In this document: positions 7,876 to 16,505 of the stretch, in pieces | Numbering within the stretch: the first letter of the stretch is position 1 | Layout: each line of letters begins with the position of its first letter | From: an uncultured Cellvibrionales bacterium | GTDB taxonomy: Bacteria; Pseudomonadota; Gammaproteobacteria; Pseudomonadales; Dasaniaceae | Assembly: GCA_913019905.1 (NCBI GenBank) | Contig: CAJVZD010000004.1 | Coordinates: 1-64,000, forward strand | Direction of reading: 5' to 3' | DNA length: 64,000 bases | The notes under the pieces: model-generated | Databases searched by the model: none | Told to the model about the DNA's origin: nothing | The model's input: only the letters and a program-made list of their open reading frames with translations | Translations under genes and position numbers: made by a program

Positions 7876-9390
7876 ATGAAATTCGCAAACAAACTTTCCG
7901 CCGAACGACCAACAGATATCGCTATTAGAGATCCAGACAAGTCCCTCAATTGGGCAGAACTAGGCAATATGCTAAACCGATGCGCTAACGGTTTATCACA
8001 GCTCGACCTGGGGTCAGCCAGAAGAATCGCTGTTTTCGCTGAAAACGCAATTGAAACTGCAGTGACTAATTTGGGCGGACTTATCGCTGGCGCCTCTGTC
8101 GTACCAGTCAACTTCCATCTAACCGCTGAGGAAGTTGCCTACATTTTAAATGACTCAGAATCACGCGTGCTGTTTTGTGGCTCTGAAACTATTGACCGAG
8201 CATTAGAGGCAGCAGCCTTGTCTAATGTACACACGGTCATTAGCTGGAAAACCCACAAACCGGAATCGCTCTTATATTCGGAGTGGTTAGCCGCATCAAG
8301 CGGAGCAGAACCCGATATCAGTATAAAGCCTCTACCTAATCTCCTTTATACTTCCGGAACCACGGGGCGCCCAAAAGGTACGAACTTACCACCGAACGTG
8401 TTTGCCGGTGGTGATACGATCGAACAGCATCTTGACGCCTTGGCAGAGGGAGCAGACACTAAAGGGCCAATGCTTGTGGTCGGCCCGCTGTACCATACCG
8501 GACCTTTGAGCGCAGCGCGAATGTTGGCCGGCGGCGTACCAGCTGTTGTCCTCACAAAATTTGATGCGGAAGAAACACTTAAAGCAATTGAAGCGTATCG
8601 GATCACCACCAGCGTAATGGTCCCAACCCATTTTGTTAGAATGCTGGCTTTACCAGAGCAGACAAGAAACAAATATGACGTGAGTTCAATCGAACTTATT
8701 ATTCACACAGGTGCGAAGTGTCCCGTAGAGATCAAGAGATCAATGATCGAATGGTGGGGGCCAAAGTTTCTAGACGCCTATGGGGCAAGCGAGGTGGGTA
8801 CGACGTGCATGATACTTGCCGACGAATGGCTAAAACACCCCGGGTCAGTCGGTAAATCTATCCCTCCGTTTACCGCAATGATTTTGGGTGACGACAATGA
8901 AGAATTACCACCGAACCAAGAAGGCAAACTCTACTTCAAGGATTCGACAGGCCGTGGTGTGATCTATAATAACGACCCAGAAAAATCAGCTGCCGCTCAT
9001 ATTGCGCCGGGAATATTTACCTTAGGAGAAATCGCCTATATGGATGACGAGGGTTACGTCTATATTACCGATCGTTTCAGCGATATGATCGTGTCGGGCG
9101 GTGTCAATATTTATCCCGCAGAAGCAGAGCAAGTACTTATTGAACATACAGATATAATTGACGTTGCCTGCATTGGAATTCCCCACGCCGAGATGGGCGA
9201 ACAACTGCACGCTTTGGTCATATTAACGCCAGAGGCAAATTCTGACACTGCAAACCTGATGTCTTTTTGTCGTGAAAACCTTTCCCATTTTAAATGTCCA
9301 CGATCCATGGAATTTGTCACCGATCTTGGGCGCAACACCATGGGGAAAATCAACAAAAGAAAACTCAAAGCGCCCTACTGGCCCAATTAG
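7876..9390 (+). CDS. AMP-forming acyl-CoA synthetase (504 aa)
   Basis: This is an ANL-superfamily acid:CoA ligase. The ATP-binding loop YTSGTTGRPKGT starts near residue 158. YGASEVGT follows near residue 300, then GYVYITDRFSDMIVSGG with IYPAEAEQVL, and the C-terminal lysine region MGKINKRKL. All core motifs are present and the length is normal. The enzyme activates a carboxylic acid to its CoA thioester for the neighbouring dehydrogenases and hydratase. A GAGG-like ribosome site precedes the ATG. It follows the TetR gene on the same strand, separated by an inverted repeat. Chain-length preference cannot be read from sequence. Confidence 0.92.
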   Translation: MKFANKLSAERPTDIAIRDPDKSLNWAELGNMLNRCANGLSQLDLGSARRIAVFAENAIETAVTNLGGLIAGASVVPVNFHLTAEEVAYILNDSESRVLFCGSETIDRALEAAALSNVHTVISWKTHKPESLLYSEWLAASSGAEPDISIKPLPNLLYTSGTTGRPKGTNLPPNVFAGGDTIEQHLDALAEGADTKGPMLVVGPLYHTGPLSAARMLAGGVPAVVLTKFDAEETLKAIEAYRITTSVMVPTHFVRMLALPEQTRNKYDVSSIELIIHTGAKCPVEIKRSMIEWWGPKFLDAYGASEVGTTCMILADEWLKHPGSVGKSIPPFTAMILGDDNEELPPNQEGKLYFKDSTGRGVIYNNDPEKSAAAHIAPGIFTLGEIAYMDDEGYVYITDRFSDMIVSGGVNIYPAEAEQVLIEHTDIIDVACIGIPHAEMGEQLHALVILTPEANSDTANLMSFCRENLSHFKCPRSMEFVTDLGRNTMGKINKRKLKAPYWPN

Positions 9391-9491
9391 CTCGCGTCCA
9401 GATATAGATATTTTTCAACGATGTCGTTGCGAGCGAAGACTGAAGGAATGTAAATCATCACAGATCAAGCGAAGAAGAAACAACCAGCCGA

Positions 9492-10337
9492 TTATTCATC
9501 TGACTTGTCGCCAGAGTCTGTCCGATAGTCACCAAACTTTCCGTCGCGTTTTGACAACGCATCGGTCAGCCCTGCTGCCAGCTCTTTAAAGTGAGCGCGG
9601 GTTGACTGGGTGTGGAAGGCAAGCGCTTGAATCTCCGTTCCTGCTCGAATCCCGGCGCGCATACCCATATGATCCATTTGACGATGCACAGCTCGCTTAT
9701 TAATCTGCTGGATGTCAGACGGCACTTGGGCGATGCGCTCTGCGATTGCTAGCACCTGCTCTTCCAATTCATCGGCGGGATAGGCGCGATTAGCAAACCC
9801 GAATTCTGCTGCTTCAACACCCGAAATAGCATTACCCGTCAGCATCATTTCCATAGCGTTACGCATACCTACCATCCAGGGGAAAAACTGATTGTCCGGT
9901 GGACTCATGGATCGCACTACGGGATAGCCAATTTTTGCATCCTCTGCGACGTAAACCAAATCACAGGAAGTCGCAAGCTCCGTACCGCCCGCTAAACAAT
10001 ACCCATGAACTTGTGCAATCACGGGTTTCGCAAGATCCCACACCCTAAAAAATCCATCGACAACATGTCTCGCCCAATTGCCGTCGCCCCCCGCTGTGTG
10101 GAAAGGTTGGTCGGCTGAATTATTTGCTTTCAAATCGTAGCCTGCGCAAAATGCTTTGCCAGCGCCCCGAATAATGGTGACCTTAACATCGGGGTTATTA
10201 TCATTTTCTTCTAGCGTGCGATATAACTCGCCACGCAAAATATTATTAAGTGCATTCCTACTGCCAGGTCTGTTTAAGGTAATACGGGAGACACCCTCCC
10301 GCGGTTGATCGACAACAATATGTTCAAAGTCAGCCAT
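9492..10337 (-). CDS. enoyl-CoA hydratase/isomerase family protein (281 aa)
   Basis: A crotonase-fold protein. RITLNRPGSRNALNN marks the N-terminus, AFCAGYDLKA forms part of the oxyanion hole, and GYCLAGGTELATSCDLVY contains a glutamate matching the first catalytic glutamate of enoyl-CoA hydratase. The second catalytic glutamate (in QPEI of classic hydratases) is replaced in the local sequence IGYPVVRSMSPP. The exact reaction (hydratase, isomerase or other) is therefore open. The tail after residue 260 is charged. The gene converges with the ligase and stands alone with its own upstream dyad at 10403-10426. Confidence 0.88.
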   Translation of the reverse strand: MADFEHIVVDQPREGVSRITLNRPGSRNALNNILRGELYRTLEENDNNPDVKVTIIRGAGKAFCAGYDLKANNSADQPFHTAGGDGNWARHVVDGFFRVWDLAKPVIAQVHGYCLAGGTELATSCDLVYVAEDAKIGYPVVRSMSPPDNQFFPWMVGMRNAMEMMLTGNAISGVEAAEFGFANRAYPADELEEQVLAIAERIAQVPSDIQQINKRAVHRQMDHMGMRAGIRAGTEIQALAFHTQSTRAHFKELAAGLTDALSKRDGKFGDYRTDSGDKSDE

Positions 10338-10402
10338 AGCGCCCTCTGTTTTCCTTTAGAAAAGTAATGCTTCGATTAGTAATGCCTTAAAACTCGGCGA
10401 AA

Positions 10403-10426
10403 GTACCTATCCATACCAGTAGGTAC
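10403..10426. promoter_or_regulatory. dyad upstream of the enoyl-CoA hydratase gene
   Basis: Perfect 7-base arms GTACCTA (10403-10409) and TAGGTAC (10420-10426) lie 66 bases before the start of the minus-strand hydratase gene. The site also contains a TACCAGTA core, seen again before the genes at 3872 and 27615. It is a candidate repressor operator; the binding protein is unknown. Confidence 0.35.
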
Positions 10427-10565
10427 GGTCAACGCATTGTGGATCATCCTGCCCGAACCATTACAGTCGCTTGAATGGAATTAAACACGGGCCGGCTAAT
10501 CGCTTCGCATATAGACTAACAGAGAATAACTGCGAGATGATAAATACTCTTCAAAGCACCTAAAT

Positions 10566-10599
10566 AAGTAGCTATATGAGTTCCGAGAGCTAGCTACTT
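10566..10599 (-). terminator. hairpin downstream of a decayed hydrolase gene
   Basis: Perfect 9-base arms AAGTAGCTA (10566-10574) and TAGCTACTT (10591-10599) with a 16-base loop. A T-run follows on the plus strand and a TTATTTA tail on the minus strand. It sits just beyond the stop of the hydrolase remnant at 10634 and may be that gene's old terminator. Confidence 0.4.
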
Positions 10600-10633
10600 T
10601 TTAAAACTCTCTGTCAGTGCCAGCCACAAATTT

Positions 10634-10806
10634 CTAATAAATTACAGTATCCAGAAATGTGACCATAACCTTCAGTGCCTGCGGCGCATCTTCCTCAAAA
10701 CTCTGGCCCGACAACATGCTTGAACCGGAGTCCAAAAACGTATAACCGTGACCTTCATATTCCCAATATTGAACAGAGTGATCGGCACCTTTTAGTTTTT
10801 CAGGAG
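10634..10806 (-). pseudogene. C-terminal remnant of a dienelactone hydrolase-like gene
   Basis: The minus strand reads ADHSVQYWEYEGHGYTFLDS, then a SGQSFEEDAPQALKVMVTFLD segment, and stops at TAG (10634-10636). The EGHGYTFLD pattern with an active-site-type histidine near the C-terminus is typical of dienelactone hydrolase and related alpha/beta hydrolases, where it follows the catalytic aspartate. No start or nucleophile region is in frame. The DNA further upstream to about 11.05 kb on the same strand shows only broken frames. I read this as a decayed gene of which mainly the last 55 codons remain legible. Confidence 0.5.
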
Positions 10807-11079
10807 GTCAGCAAGATAAATTCAGTTCGCGGTAACCAGCCGTCCTAGCGCCGGAGCTTTGGGGAACGCAAATAGCCGCATATCCAACGCCCCATAAATA
10901 AAACAGCTCGGACTTCATGTAAAACAATTGATAGTATCTCTGCCCTATCGCTTTGATAAATCGGAAATAGCGAGGCAAGCTTCCATGACAGTATCGATAA
11001 ACACGAGCACTCCGACTGCGGTGGAAGATACCGGCCACGGCTTCACCCTGATCGCACTCACTACCTTATTTTAAGAGAA

Positions 11080-11208
11080 ATGCCATTACGAAACTTAGCC
11101 ACCATGACCGGTGGAAAAGTATCTGACAAAACCATCAATCGCTTTGTGCACCTGATTAATGGCGAATATTTGAAGGCAGTTAAAGGAGCCAAAGCCGCAT
11201 CACTATGA
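11080..11208 (+). pseudogene. short reading frame, probably a gene remnant
   Basis: An in-frame stretch ends at TGA 11206-11208. From the ATG at 11080 it reads MPLRNLATMTGGKVSDKTIN and continues for 42 residues in all, with a composition like real protein. The frame is open for some codons upstream of the ATG. I do not recognise the family. It resembles the last part of a longer protein whose start has been lost, and it lies 77 bases before the sugar-symporter gene. A small intact gene is the alternative. Confidence 0.3.
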
Positions 11209-11285
11209 TTTGGATGACAAACACAAGGAAATGTTTAGACTAACGCTACGCTTAATTACCGTAAAAATAGAATAATGAGTGAAAT

Positions 11286-12602
11286 ATGAATTTCGAATCA
11301 AGCAGCAGCGAACGCGCATCCTACGGCCTATTTTTTGCCGGCCAGAACATAATATATTTTCTGATGTTACAGTTTTTGGCACTTTTCTATACAGAAGTGG
11401 TCGGTATCGGTGCTGCGGCAGTAGGAGTGATGTTTTTGGTGGCCCGAATATGGGACGCGGTAAATGATCCGATATTAGGCAGTATCGTTGATAGAACTAA
11501 ATTCAAAGGCGGGAAGTTTCTACCCTGGATTAAAGCCGTAAACATTATTTTGCCCATTGCGACCATTTTGATTTTCTTTAATCCAAATCTAGGCGCCACG
11601 GGCAACTTAATCTATGCCTACGTTACTTACATTGTCTGGGGTATGATTTATACCTTGTGTGATGTGCCACTGTTTGCATTGTCCACCGCAATGGCAAAAA
11701 ACTCGAATGAGCGTGTCATCATTTTAACTTGGGGACGAGTGGCTGCAATGGTGGCAGGTTTAGTCGTTGCCGGTACCGGTATGCCGCTGATTCAGGCCAT
11801 GGGTTGGACTCAAACCGTCGTTATATTAAGTGTCATCGCGATGATCATCATGATCCCAATCCGATTCAAAGCCATCGAACGTTATACCGATGCAGAGCGA
11901 AAAACATCTACCCTGAAAGAGAGTTTGGCTTTAACCAAGAGCCACAAACCGATGATTGTGTTCTACATTGCCTTGTTTTTCACTATGTCTTCTAACCTAA
12001 GTCTTGCGGTAGGTAGCTATTTTGCCATCTATAACTTAGGCGACGGCGAAATGACTTATGTTATGCCGTTGATGATGGCAGGTTTTCTTCCAATGTTACC
12101 GATGGCGCTTCTATTACCAACAATGATCCGGCGATGGGGTAAACGAAATTTATTAGTCTGTCTGCTTACGGCAGGATCCTTAATTAGTCTTTTTCAATAC
12201 TTCTATGGTTACGAAAGCGCCACTTCTGTATTGGTGCTCAGTTTTATTCGAAATGCCGCATTATTTACGCCGTTATTACTACTGGGCATGTTCTCGACAG
12301 ACTTTGTAGAATATGGCGAGTACCACTTTAAGAGTCGCCTAGAGGGCATCACTTTCTCTTTTCAGACTTTCATGACCAAATTAACCTCCGCCTTTGCTGC
12401 TGGTCTCGGCAGTATCCTGTTGGGAATGTGGGGATACGCCGCTAACCAAGTTCAAACGCCCGACACGTTAAATGGTATCTACTTGATGTACACGGTATTT
12501 CCGGCCATTGGATCCCTTATTGCTGCGTTTGTATTGTGGCGATGGTATGACCTGAAGGAAGTAGAAGTACAACGCATGATTGATGAGTTACGCGCGAAAT
12601 AG
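11286..12602 (+). CDS. GPH/MelB-type sodium:sugar symporter, MFS (438 aa)
   Basis: The protein has twelve predicted membrane segments. The conserved GPH-family segment VARIWDAVNDPILGSIVDR (about residues 51-70) includes the aspartates that MelB uses for cation and sugar binding. The length is normal. Members carry glycosides, pentosides or hexuronides with sodium or protons. No sugar-catabolic enzyme is adjacent, and the short frame just upstream looks like a broken neighbour, so the transporter may be left over from a damaged operon. The substrate is unknown. Confidence 0.9.
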   Translation: MNFESSSSERASYGLFFAGQNIIYFLMLQFLALFYTEVVGIGAAAVGVMFLVARIWDAVNDPILGSIVDRTKFKGGKFLPWIKAVNIILPIATILIFFNPNLGATGNLIYAYVTYIVWGMIYTLCDVPLFALSTAMAKNSNERVIILTWGRVAAMVAGLVVAGTGMPLIQAMGWTQTVVILSVIAMIIMIPIRFKAIERYTDAERKTSTLKESLALTKSHKPMIVFYIALFFTMSSNLSLAVGSYFAIYNLGDGEMTYVMPLMMAGFLPMLPMALLLPTMIRRWGKRNLLVCLLTAGSLISLFQYFYGYESATSVLVLSFIRNAALFTPLLLLGMFSTDFVEYGEYHFKSRLEGITFSFQTFMTKLTSAFAAGLGSILLGMWGYAANQVQTPDTLNGIYLMYTVFPAIGSLIAAFVLWRWYDLKEVEVQRMIDELRAK

Positions 12603-12858
12603 ACATTGGGGTTCACCTATCAAATACGGGTTTAGCGGTTTGTATCTTCCTGTCTCTCGAAAATATTGCCGATGCTCGAAATTTACACAAAGTGAGCCAT
12701 TGGCGAATTCATCGATCCTGACGGAGATTTCAACCGAGAGAATCGACTGTCAATAATCAGCTATTTAGACTATGTTGGAGATGAGTGGGTCTTTTATCCC
12801 GCTCATACTCTGCCTGTAAACCTTATCGTAAGTGGCAAATAGTAGTGACGGCTCATTT

Positions 12859-13563
12859 ATGACAGCTAGCGGTATTCACAAACTCCTGTTTGGCTTGGTA
12901 CTGGTATTCAGCCACGCAGTGAAGGGAGAACCTTTTGAAGTGGCGGTCACACATTTCCCTCCACAGTTCGTCGTTGGCACAGATGGGAAGATCAGCGGAC
13001 CTCTGGTTGATGTGCTCGCTCAGACACTGGATGAGATTGGAGTTCCTTACTATTTTGAATCCTACCCACCCAAACGTCTTCTACGAAATTTGATTGATGG
13101 CGAGTCACAAATCGCTCTAGGCATCAAAACTGCCACCTCCGATGGCCTAACACATGCGGCATATGGCACCAGGCCAGTGCACCGAGTCGAGCTGAGAATT
13201 CTTAGTTTAAGCACGACAAAAATCCCGGTTGAGTTTTTCGGTCTGATTGGCGAGACAGTTGGGCTTATCCGCGGATATGAATATGGTTCGCGTAGAGCGC
13301 TACTCACTAAAAGTAAGGCAACGACAATAGTCGATATTAATAGTCATCGTGCTGCGTTAGAAATGCTGATGAAGGGTCGCATTCGATTTCTTCTAGACTA
13401 CAAGCAGCCTATAGAATCGATAATTACTCCAGCGCAATTAACCGCAATAGATCACTTGACCATCCAAGAAATTGACATGTTTTTTATCGTATCAAAGACG
13501 GTCAAGGATGCGAATGGGCTATTGCAATCGATGGAGAAAGCGTATTTTGGGGACGATTCTTGA
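12859..13563 (+). CDS. periplasmic solute-binding-like protein, family 3 type
   Basis: The mature part begins EPFEVAVTHFPPQFVVGTDG and has the layout of extracellular solute-binding proteins of family 3: an early beta-strand, a GPLVDVLAQTLDEIG helix, and a shared IALGIKT segment. Residues 1-23 (MTASGIHKLLFGLVLVFSHA and following) form a signal peptide. The frame could also start at a GTG at 12832; neither start has a strong ribosome site. No ABC permease or ATPase is adjacent. Orphan proteins of this type are common in marine gammaproteobacteria and may act in sensing rather than uptake (inference). Confidence 0.75.
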   Translation: MTASGIHKLLFGLVLVFSHAVKGEPFEVAVTHFPPQFVVGTDGKISGPLVDVLAQTLDEIGVPYYFESYPPKRLLRNLIDGESQIALGIKTATSDGLTHAAYGTRPVHRVELRILSLSTTKIPVEFFGLIGETVGLIRGYEYGSRRALLTKSKATTIVDINSHRAALEMLMKGRIRFLLDYKQPIESIITPAQLTAIDHLTIQEIDMFFIVSKTVKDANGLLQSMEKAYFGDDS

Positions 13564-13988
13564 TTAGGATATTAATGAATAAATCTGAAGACACCAGACC
13601 CAGTCATCCGAGGCTTGGTCCAGTTCCACGCGATTGAAAATCTGAATACCATTTTTCCGTACGACAAACCGGTCAGCACGCTTTTGTTAGCACGATCGAT
13701 TATCTTTAGCAGTATCTCTTACGCGAGCTTATTGGCAATGATAGCCAAGTGATCACTCCTGTCATATTTTCAATTTTGGGAGTGTTCTTTTCTTCAAAGG
13801 CAATTCTCGTGTCGTAGGTTCATTGCGGCGGGAAAAAATCTCTGATCGAGTGAAAACAGACTAATAGTCATCGATCAATGCCAAGCGGTAATTCACTGAT
13901 ATTTCAGATCCAGTCGCCCATCACCAGAAGCCGACTGGAAATGTACCGATGCTGAAGTTCAAAGGGGTTCTCGTTAACCCTATGAGAT
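13564..13988. other. 425-bp non-coding stretch
   Basis: Between the solute-binding-like gene and the tandem repeat. No frame with convincing coding character, no hairpin terminator and no RNA gene were recognised here. Confidence 0.4.
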
Positions 13989-14054
13989 TGAATCTACTAC
14001 TATGAATCTACTACAAACAATCTACTACAATGAATCTACTACAATGAATCTATT
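13989..14054. repeat. 14-bp tandem repeat, about 4.7 copies
   Basis: The unit TGAATCTACTACAA is repeated head to tail: 13989-14002 (last bases TA), 14003-14016 (exact), 14017-14030 (first bases AC), 14031-14044 (exact), and a partial degenerate copy from 14045. The array ends about 55 bases before the preferred start of the acyl-CoA ligase gene. The copies are too short and unspaced for a CRISPR. It could be a phase-variable spacer or an operator array in the ligase promoter. Confidence 0.85.
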
Positions 14055-14108
14055 TGTCATATGCGTAAACTTGATGCTGCAACTGACACCTATATGAGGA
14101 AAATGACA

Positions 14109-15677
14109 ATGACGGATAAGTTTCTTTATGAATCGATGGCGGATATTACTCGGGTTCAGGCCCGTAAAAATGGTGATATTCCTGCGTTAATATTTGAAGG
14201 CCGCGAGACCACCTATGCTCAATTGGATGTTATTGCCTCCAAGATTGCGAATGGCTTAAGCGCCGAAGGACTTAAAGTAAATAGTCGTGTGGCCTATATC
14301 GGCAAAAACACGGATCTTTTCTTTCAAATGATCACCGGTACCGCAAAGGCTGCCATGGTTGCAGTCGGCGTTAATTGGCGTTTGGCACCACCAGAGCTGG
14401 TCTATATTTTCGAAAACTCCAGTGCCGAGATTGTCATTGTCGGGCCCGAATTCTATGAATTGATTGGGGGTATCGAAGATCAGCTTACTCAGGTCAAGAA
14501 ATTTATTGCCCTCGAAGGCGGACATGACCGATGGACTTCCTTTGCGGATTGGTTAGAGCCGCAATCTGATGTCGACCCGATGATCAGCATTTCACCAGAA
14601 GAAGACTATCTGCAAATGTATACCAGTGGCACCACGGGCCACCCCAAAGGCGTACAATTAACCCACGGGAATTACTTGGAATTTAGCCGCCAATCTTTGG
14701 CCAGCGAATTATTCGAATGGGAAGCAGGTGAAGTGACCATGGTGGTCATGCCTTCCTTCCATGTAGCTGGTGTTAACGCAGCCATCGGCGGGCTTATACA
14801 AGGGGCCAGCTGTTTGATTTTACGTGACGTTGATCCTATGGAAATTTTGAAACTGATCCCACAATATAAAGTCAACTATACGGTTTTCGTGCCGGCTGTA
14901 ATTATGTTCCTCATTCAAACTCCGGGTGTTGAGAAAGTGGATTTCTCTTCTCTAAAATTGATATTCTATGGCGCAAGTCCCATTTCAGAAGACGTCTTGA
15001 TTAAAGCTCAAGAAATTTTAGCTTGTGATTTTTGTCAAGTCTACGGCTTGACGGAAACAAGTGGATTAGGCACGACACTATTGCCAGAACATCATGATCC
15101 CGCTCTTGATAAATTACGTTCTTGCGGGATTGCCGCTGACGGTGTGGAAATTATGATCCGCGGTGAAGATGGATCGGCTCTACCGGCTAATGATATTGGA
15201 GAAATTCTGTTTAAGTCCAAAGTAATTATGAAAGGCTATTGGGCCAATTCGGAAGCCACCGAAAAGTCCATTCAAAACGATTGGTTCCATACCGGCGACG
15301 CTGGTTATTTGGACGAAGAAGGATTTTTATTCATCCGTGACCGTGTCAAAGATATGATCGTCTCCGGTGGGGAAAATGTTTACCCCGCCGAAGTGGAAAA
15401 TGCTCTGCATAAACACCCAGCTATTGCCGACGCTGCCGTCATCGGTATTCCCGATGAAAAATGGGGCGAGGCTGTAAAAGCCATCGTGGTCAAAGTACCG
15501 GACCAAGAAGTCACCGAAGAAGAAATCATCACTTTTGCGCGCGAACAAATCGCTGCTTATAAGGTGCCAAAAAGTGTCGACTTCATTGACGTCTTACCGC
15601 GTAATCCGTCGGGAAAAATTCTTAAACGAGAATTACGTGCCCCCTTCTGGGAAGGTAAAGAGCGGCAGGTGAACTAA
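14109..15677 (+). CDS. AMP-forming acyl-CoA synthetase, FadD3-like (522 aa)
   Basis: An ANL-superfamily ligase: YTSGTTGHPKGV near residue 171, the VYGLTETSG region near 310, WFHTGDAGYLDEEGFLFIRD near 395, then DMIVSGGENVYPAEVE, and the C-terminal NPSGKILKREL carrying the adenylation lysine. The frame is open from 14061, but GAGGA at 14096-14100 is eight bases before the ATG at 14109 and the family normally starts close to this point, so I chose it. It forms acyl-CoA thioesters for the lipid-catabolic genes around it. A 14-bp tandem repeat lies just upstream. It is similar in plan but not close in sequence to the 7876 ligase, so a different acid is likely. Confidence 0.92.
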   Translation: MTDKFLYESMADITRVQARKNGDIPALIFEGRETTYAQLDVIASKIANGLSAEGLKVNSRVAYIGKNTDLFFQMITGTAKAAMVAVGVNWRLAPPELVYIFENSSAEIVIVGPEFYELIGGIEDQLTQVKKFIALEGGHDRWTSFADWLEPQSDVDPMISISPEEDYLQMYTSGTTGHPKGVQLTHGNYLEFSRQSLASELFEWEAGEVTMVVMPSFHVAGVNAAIGGLIQGASCLILRDVDPMEILKLIPQYKVNYTVFVPAVIMFLIQTPGVEKVDFSSLKLIFYGASPISEDVLIKAQEILACDFCQVYGLTETSGLGTTLLPEHHDPALDKLRSCGIAADGVEIMIRGEDGSALPANDIGEILFKSKVIMKGYWANSEATEKSIQNDWFHTGDAGYLDEEGFLFIRDRVKDMIVSGGENVYPAEVENALHKHPAIADAAVIGIPDEKWGEAVKAIVVKVPDQEVTEEEIITFAREQIAAYKVPKSVDFIDVLPRNPSGKILKRELRAPFWEGKERQVN

Positions 15678-15710
15678 ACCGGATCGGCTCGTGGGGTTGC
15701 GCTATCCGGT
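15678..15710 (+). terminator. hairpin after the second acyl-CoA ligase
   Basis: Perfect 7-base arms ACCGGAT (15678-15684) and ATCCGGT (15704-15710) immediately follow the stop codon. The downstream bases are T-rich but interrupted (AGTTTCATTCTGTTT), so a weak rho-independent terminator is possible. Confidence 0.4.
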
Positions 15711-15870
15711 AGTTTCATTCTGTTTAGTACCTTGGATTATCGCTAACTAACGTCTTGTCTTTCGCTGTGTGCGGGATCGGAACCAAACAAGCGGAAACGA
15801 AATGGCTCAAAACATAAACTCTGAATGGCGCTCTAATTGAAGGTTCCACTTTCTGACAGGAGAGATTCTT

Positions 15871-16257
15871 ATGATTGGCTATATAACTTTAGGCACGAAC
15901 AACCTGCAACGCTCGGGAAAGTTCTATGATGAGTTGTTGGGTGAAATTGGTGCAAAAAGAGTTATGACGGATGAGCGCATGCTCGGATGGGGTACAACCC
16001 CTGGAAAAACTATGTTTTCCGTCATCACACCCTTCGACGAGCATGAAGCAACTGCCGGCAATGGAGTAATGATCGCACTGGATGTTGAAACACCCGCTGC
16101 TGTCGAATGTGTCTACAACAAAGCCATAGAGTTAGGCGCGATAGACGAAGGCCGCCCACATGATAGAGGATCTGACATGGGGTTTTATGGTGGCTATTTT
16201 AGGGACCTGGATGGTAACAAGCTCGTCGCTTATTGCCTTGGGTTTAAAGCAGATTGA
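15871..16257 (+). CDS. VOC family (glyoxalase-like) protein (128 aa)
   Basis: A one-module-pair vicinal oxygen chelate protein. It starts MIGYITLGTNNLQRSGKFYD, typical of small glyoxalase/bleomycin-resistance-fold proteins, and ends GGYFRDLDGNKLVAYC, the usual closing strand with a metal-type acidic position. An AGGAGAG ribosome site precedes the ATG. Members range from metal-dependent lyases and dioxygenases to binding proteins, so the reaction is unknown. It stands alone between the ligase and the WS/DGAT gene; a link to lipid or aldehyde metabolism is only suggested by position. Confidence 0.85.
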   Translation: MIGYITLGTNNLQRSGKFYDELLGEIGAKRVMTDERMLGWGTTPGKTMFSVITPFDEHEATAGNGVMIALDVETPAAVECVYNKAIELGAIDEGRPHDRGSDMGFYGGYFRDLDGNKLVAYCLGFKAD

Positions 16258-16379
16258 TGGTGTATTGATTTAGGCTCATCAAATCGTCCAGACTTCGTGA
16301 CTGCAGATCAGTCGAATATTTCTGCAAATGAAGTTTAAATTGTCAACCAGTCGCGGAAGCAACCCCATCTACTCTGGTG

Positions 16380-16407
16380 GGGTCGCACTGACAGGGTCAC
16401 ACTGACC
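16380..16407. repeat. tandem pair of 14-bp GGGTCRCACTGACM units
   Basis: GGGTCGCACTGACA (16380-16393) is followed directly by GGGTCACACTGACC (16394-16407). Each contains an imperfect or perfect GTCA-CAC-TGAC dyad. The type recalls short palindromic repeats scattered in gammaproteobacterial intergenic DNA and linked to REP-associated transposases, but no transposase is present here. The link is inference. Confidence 0.4.
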
Positions 16408-16505
16408 AGGTCTCCCCCAGCTGAAACCTATGGCGTATACAGCGATTCATGTGCCGATTGTACTCCGCTACTGGCAGTTAAGGTGTGGGTAACTCCAAAT
16501 ACCTA

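Noticed and set aside
10808-11038. 76-codon minus-strand frame (MAGIFHRSRSARVY...)
   Set aside because: Arginine- and tyrosine-rich, no recognisable domain, and lies in a stretch where frames of a decayed hydrolase break off; treated as part of the pseudogene region.
13989-14054. CRISPR-like repeat
   Set aside because: Units are 14 bases and directly adjacent with no unique spacers and no cas genes, so it is a simple tandem repeat.
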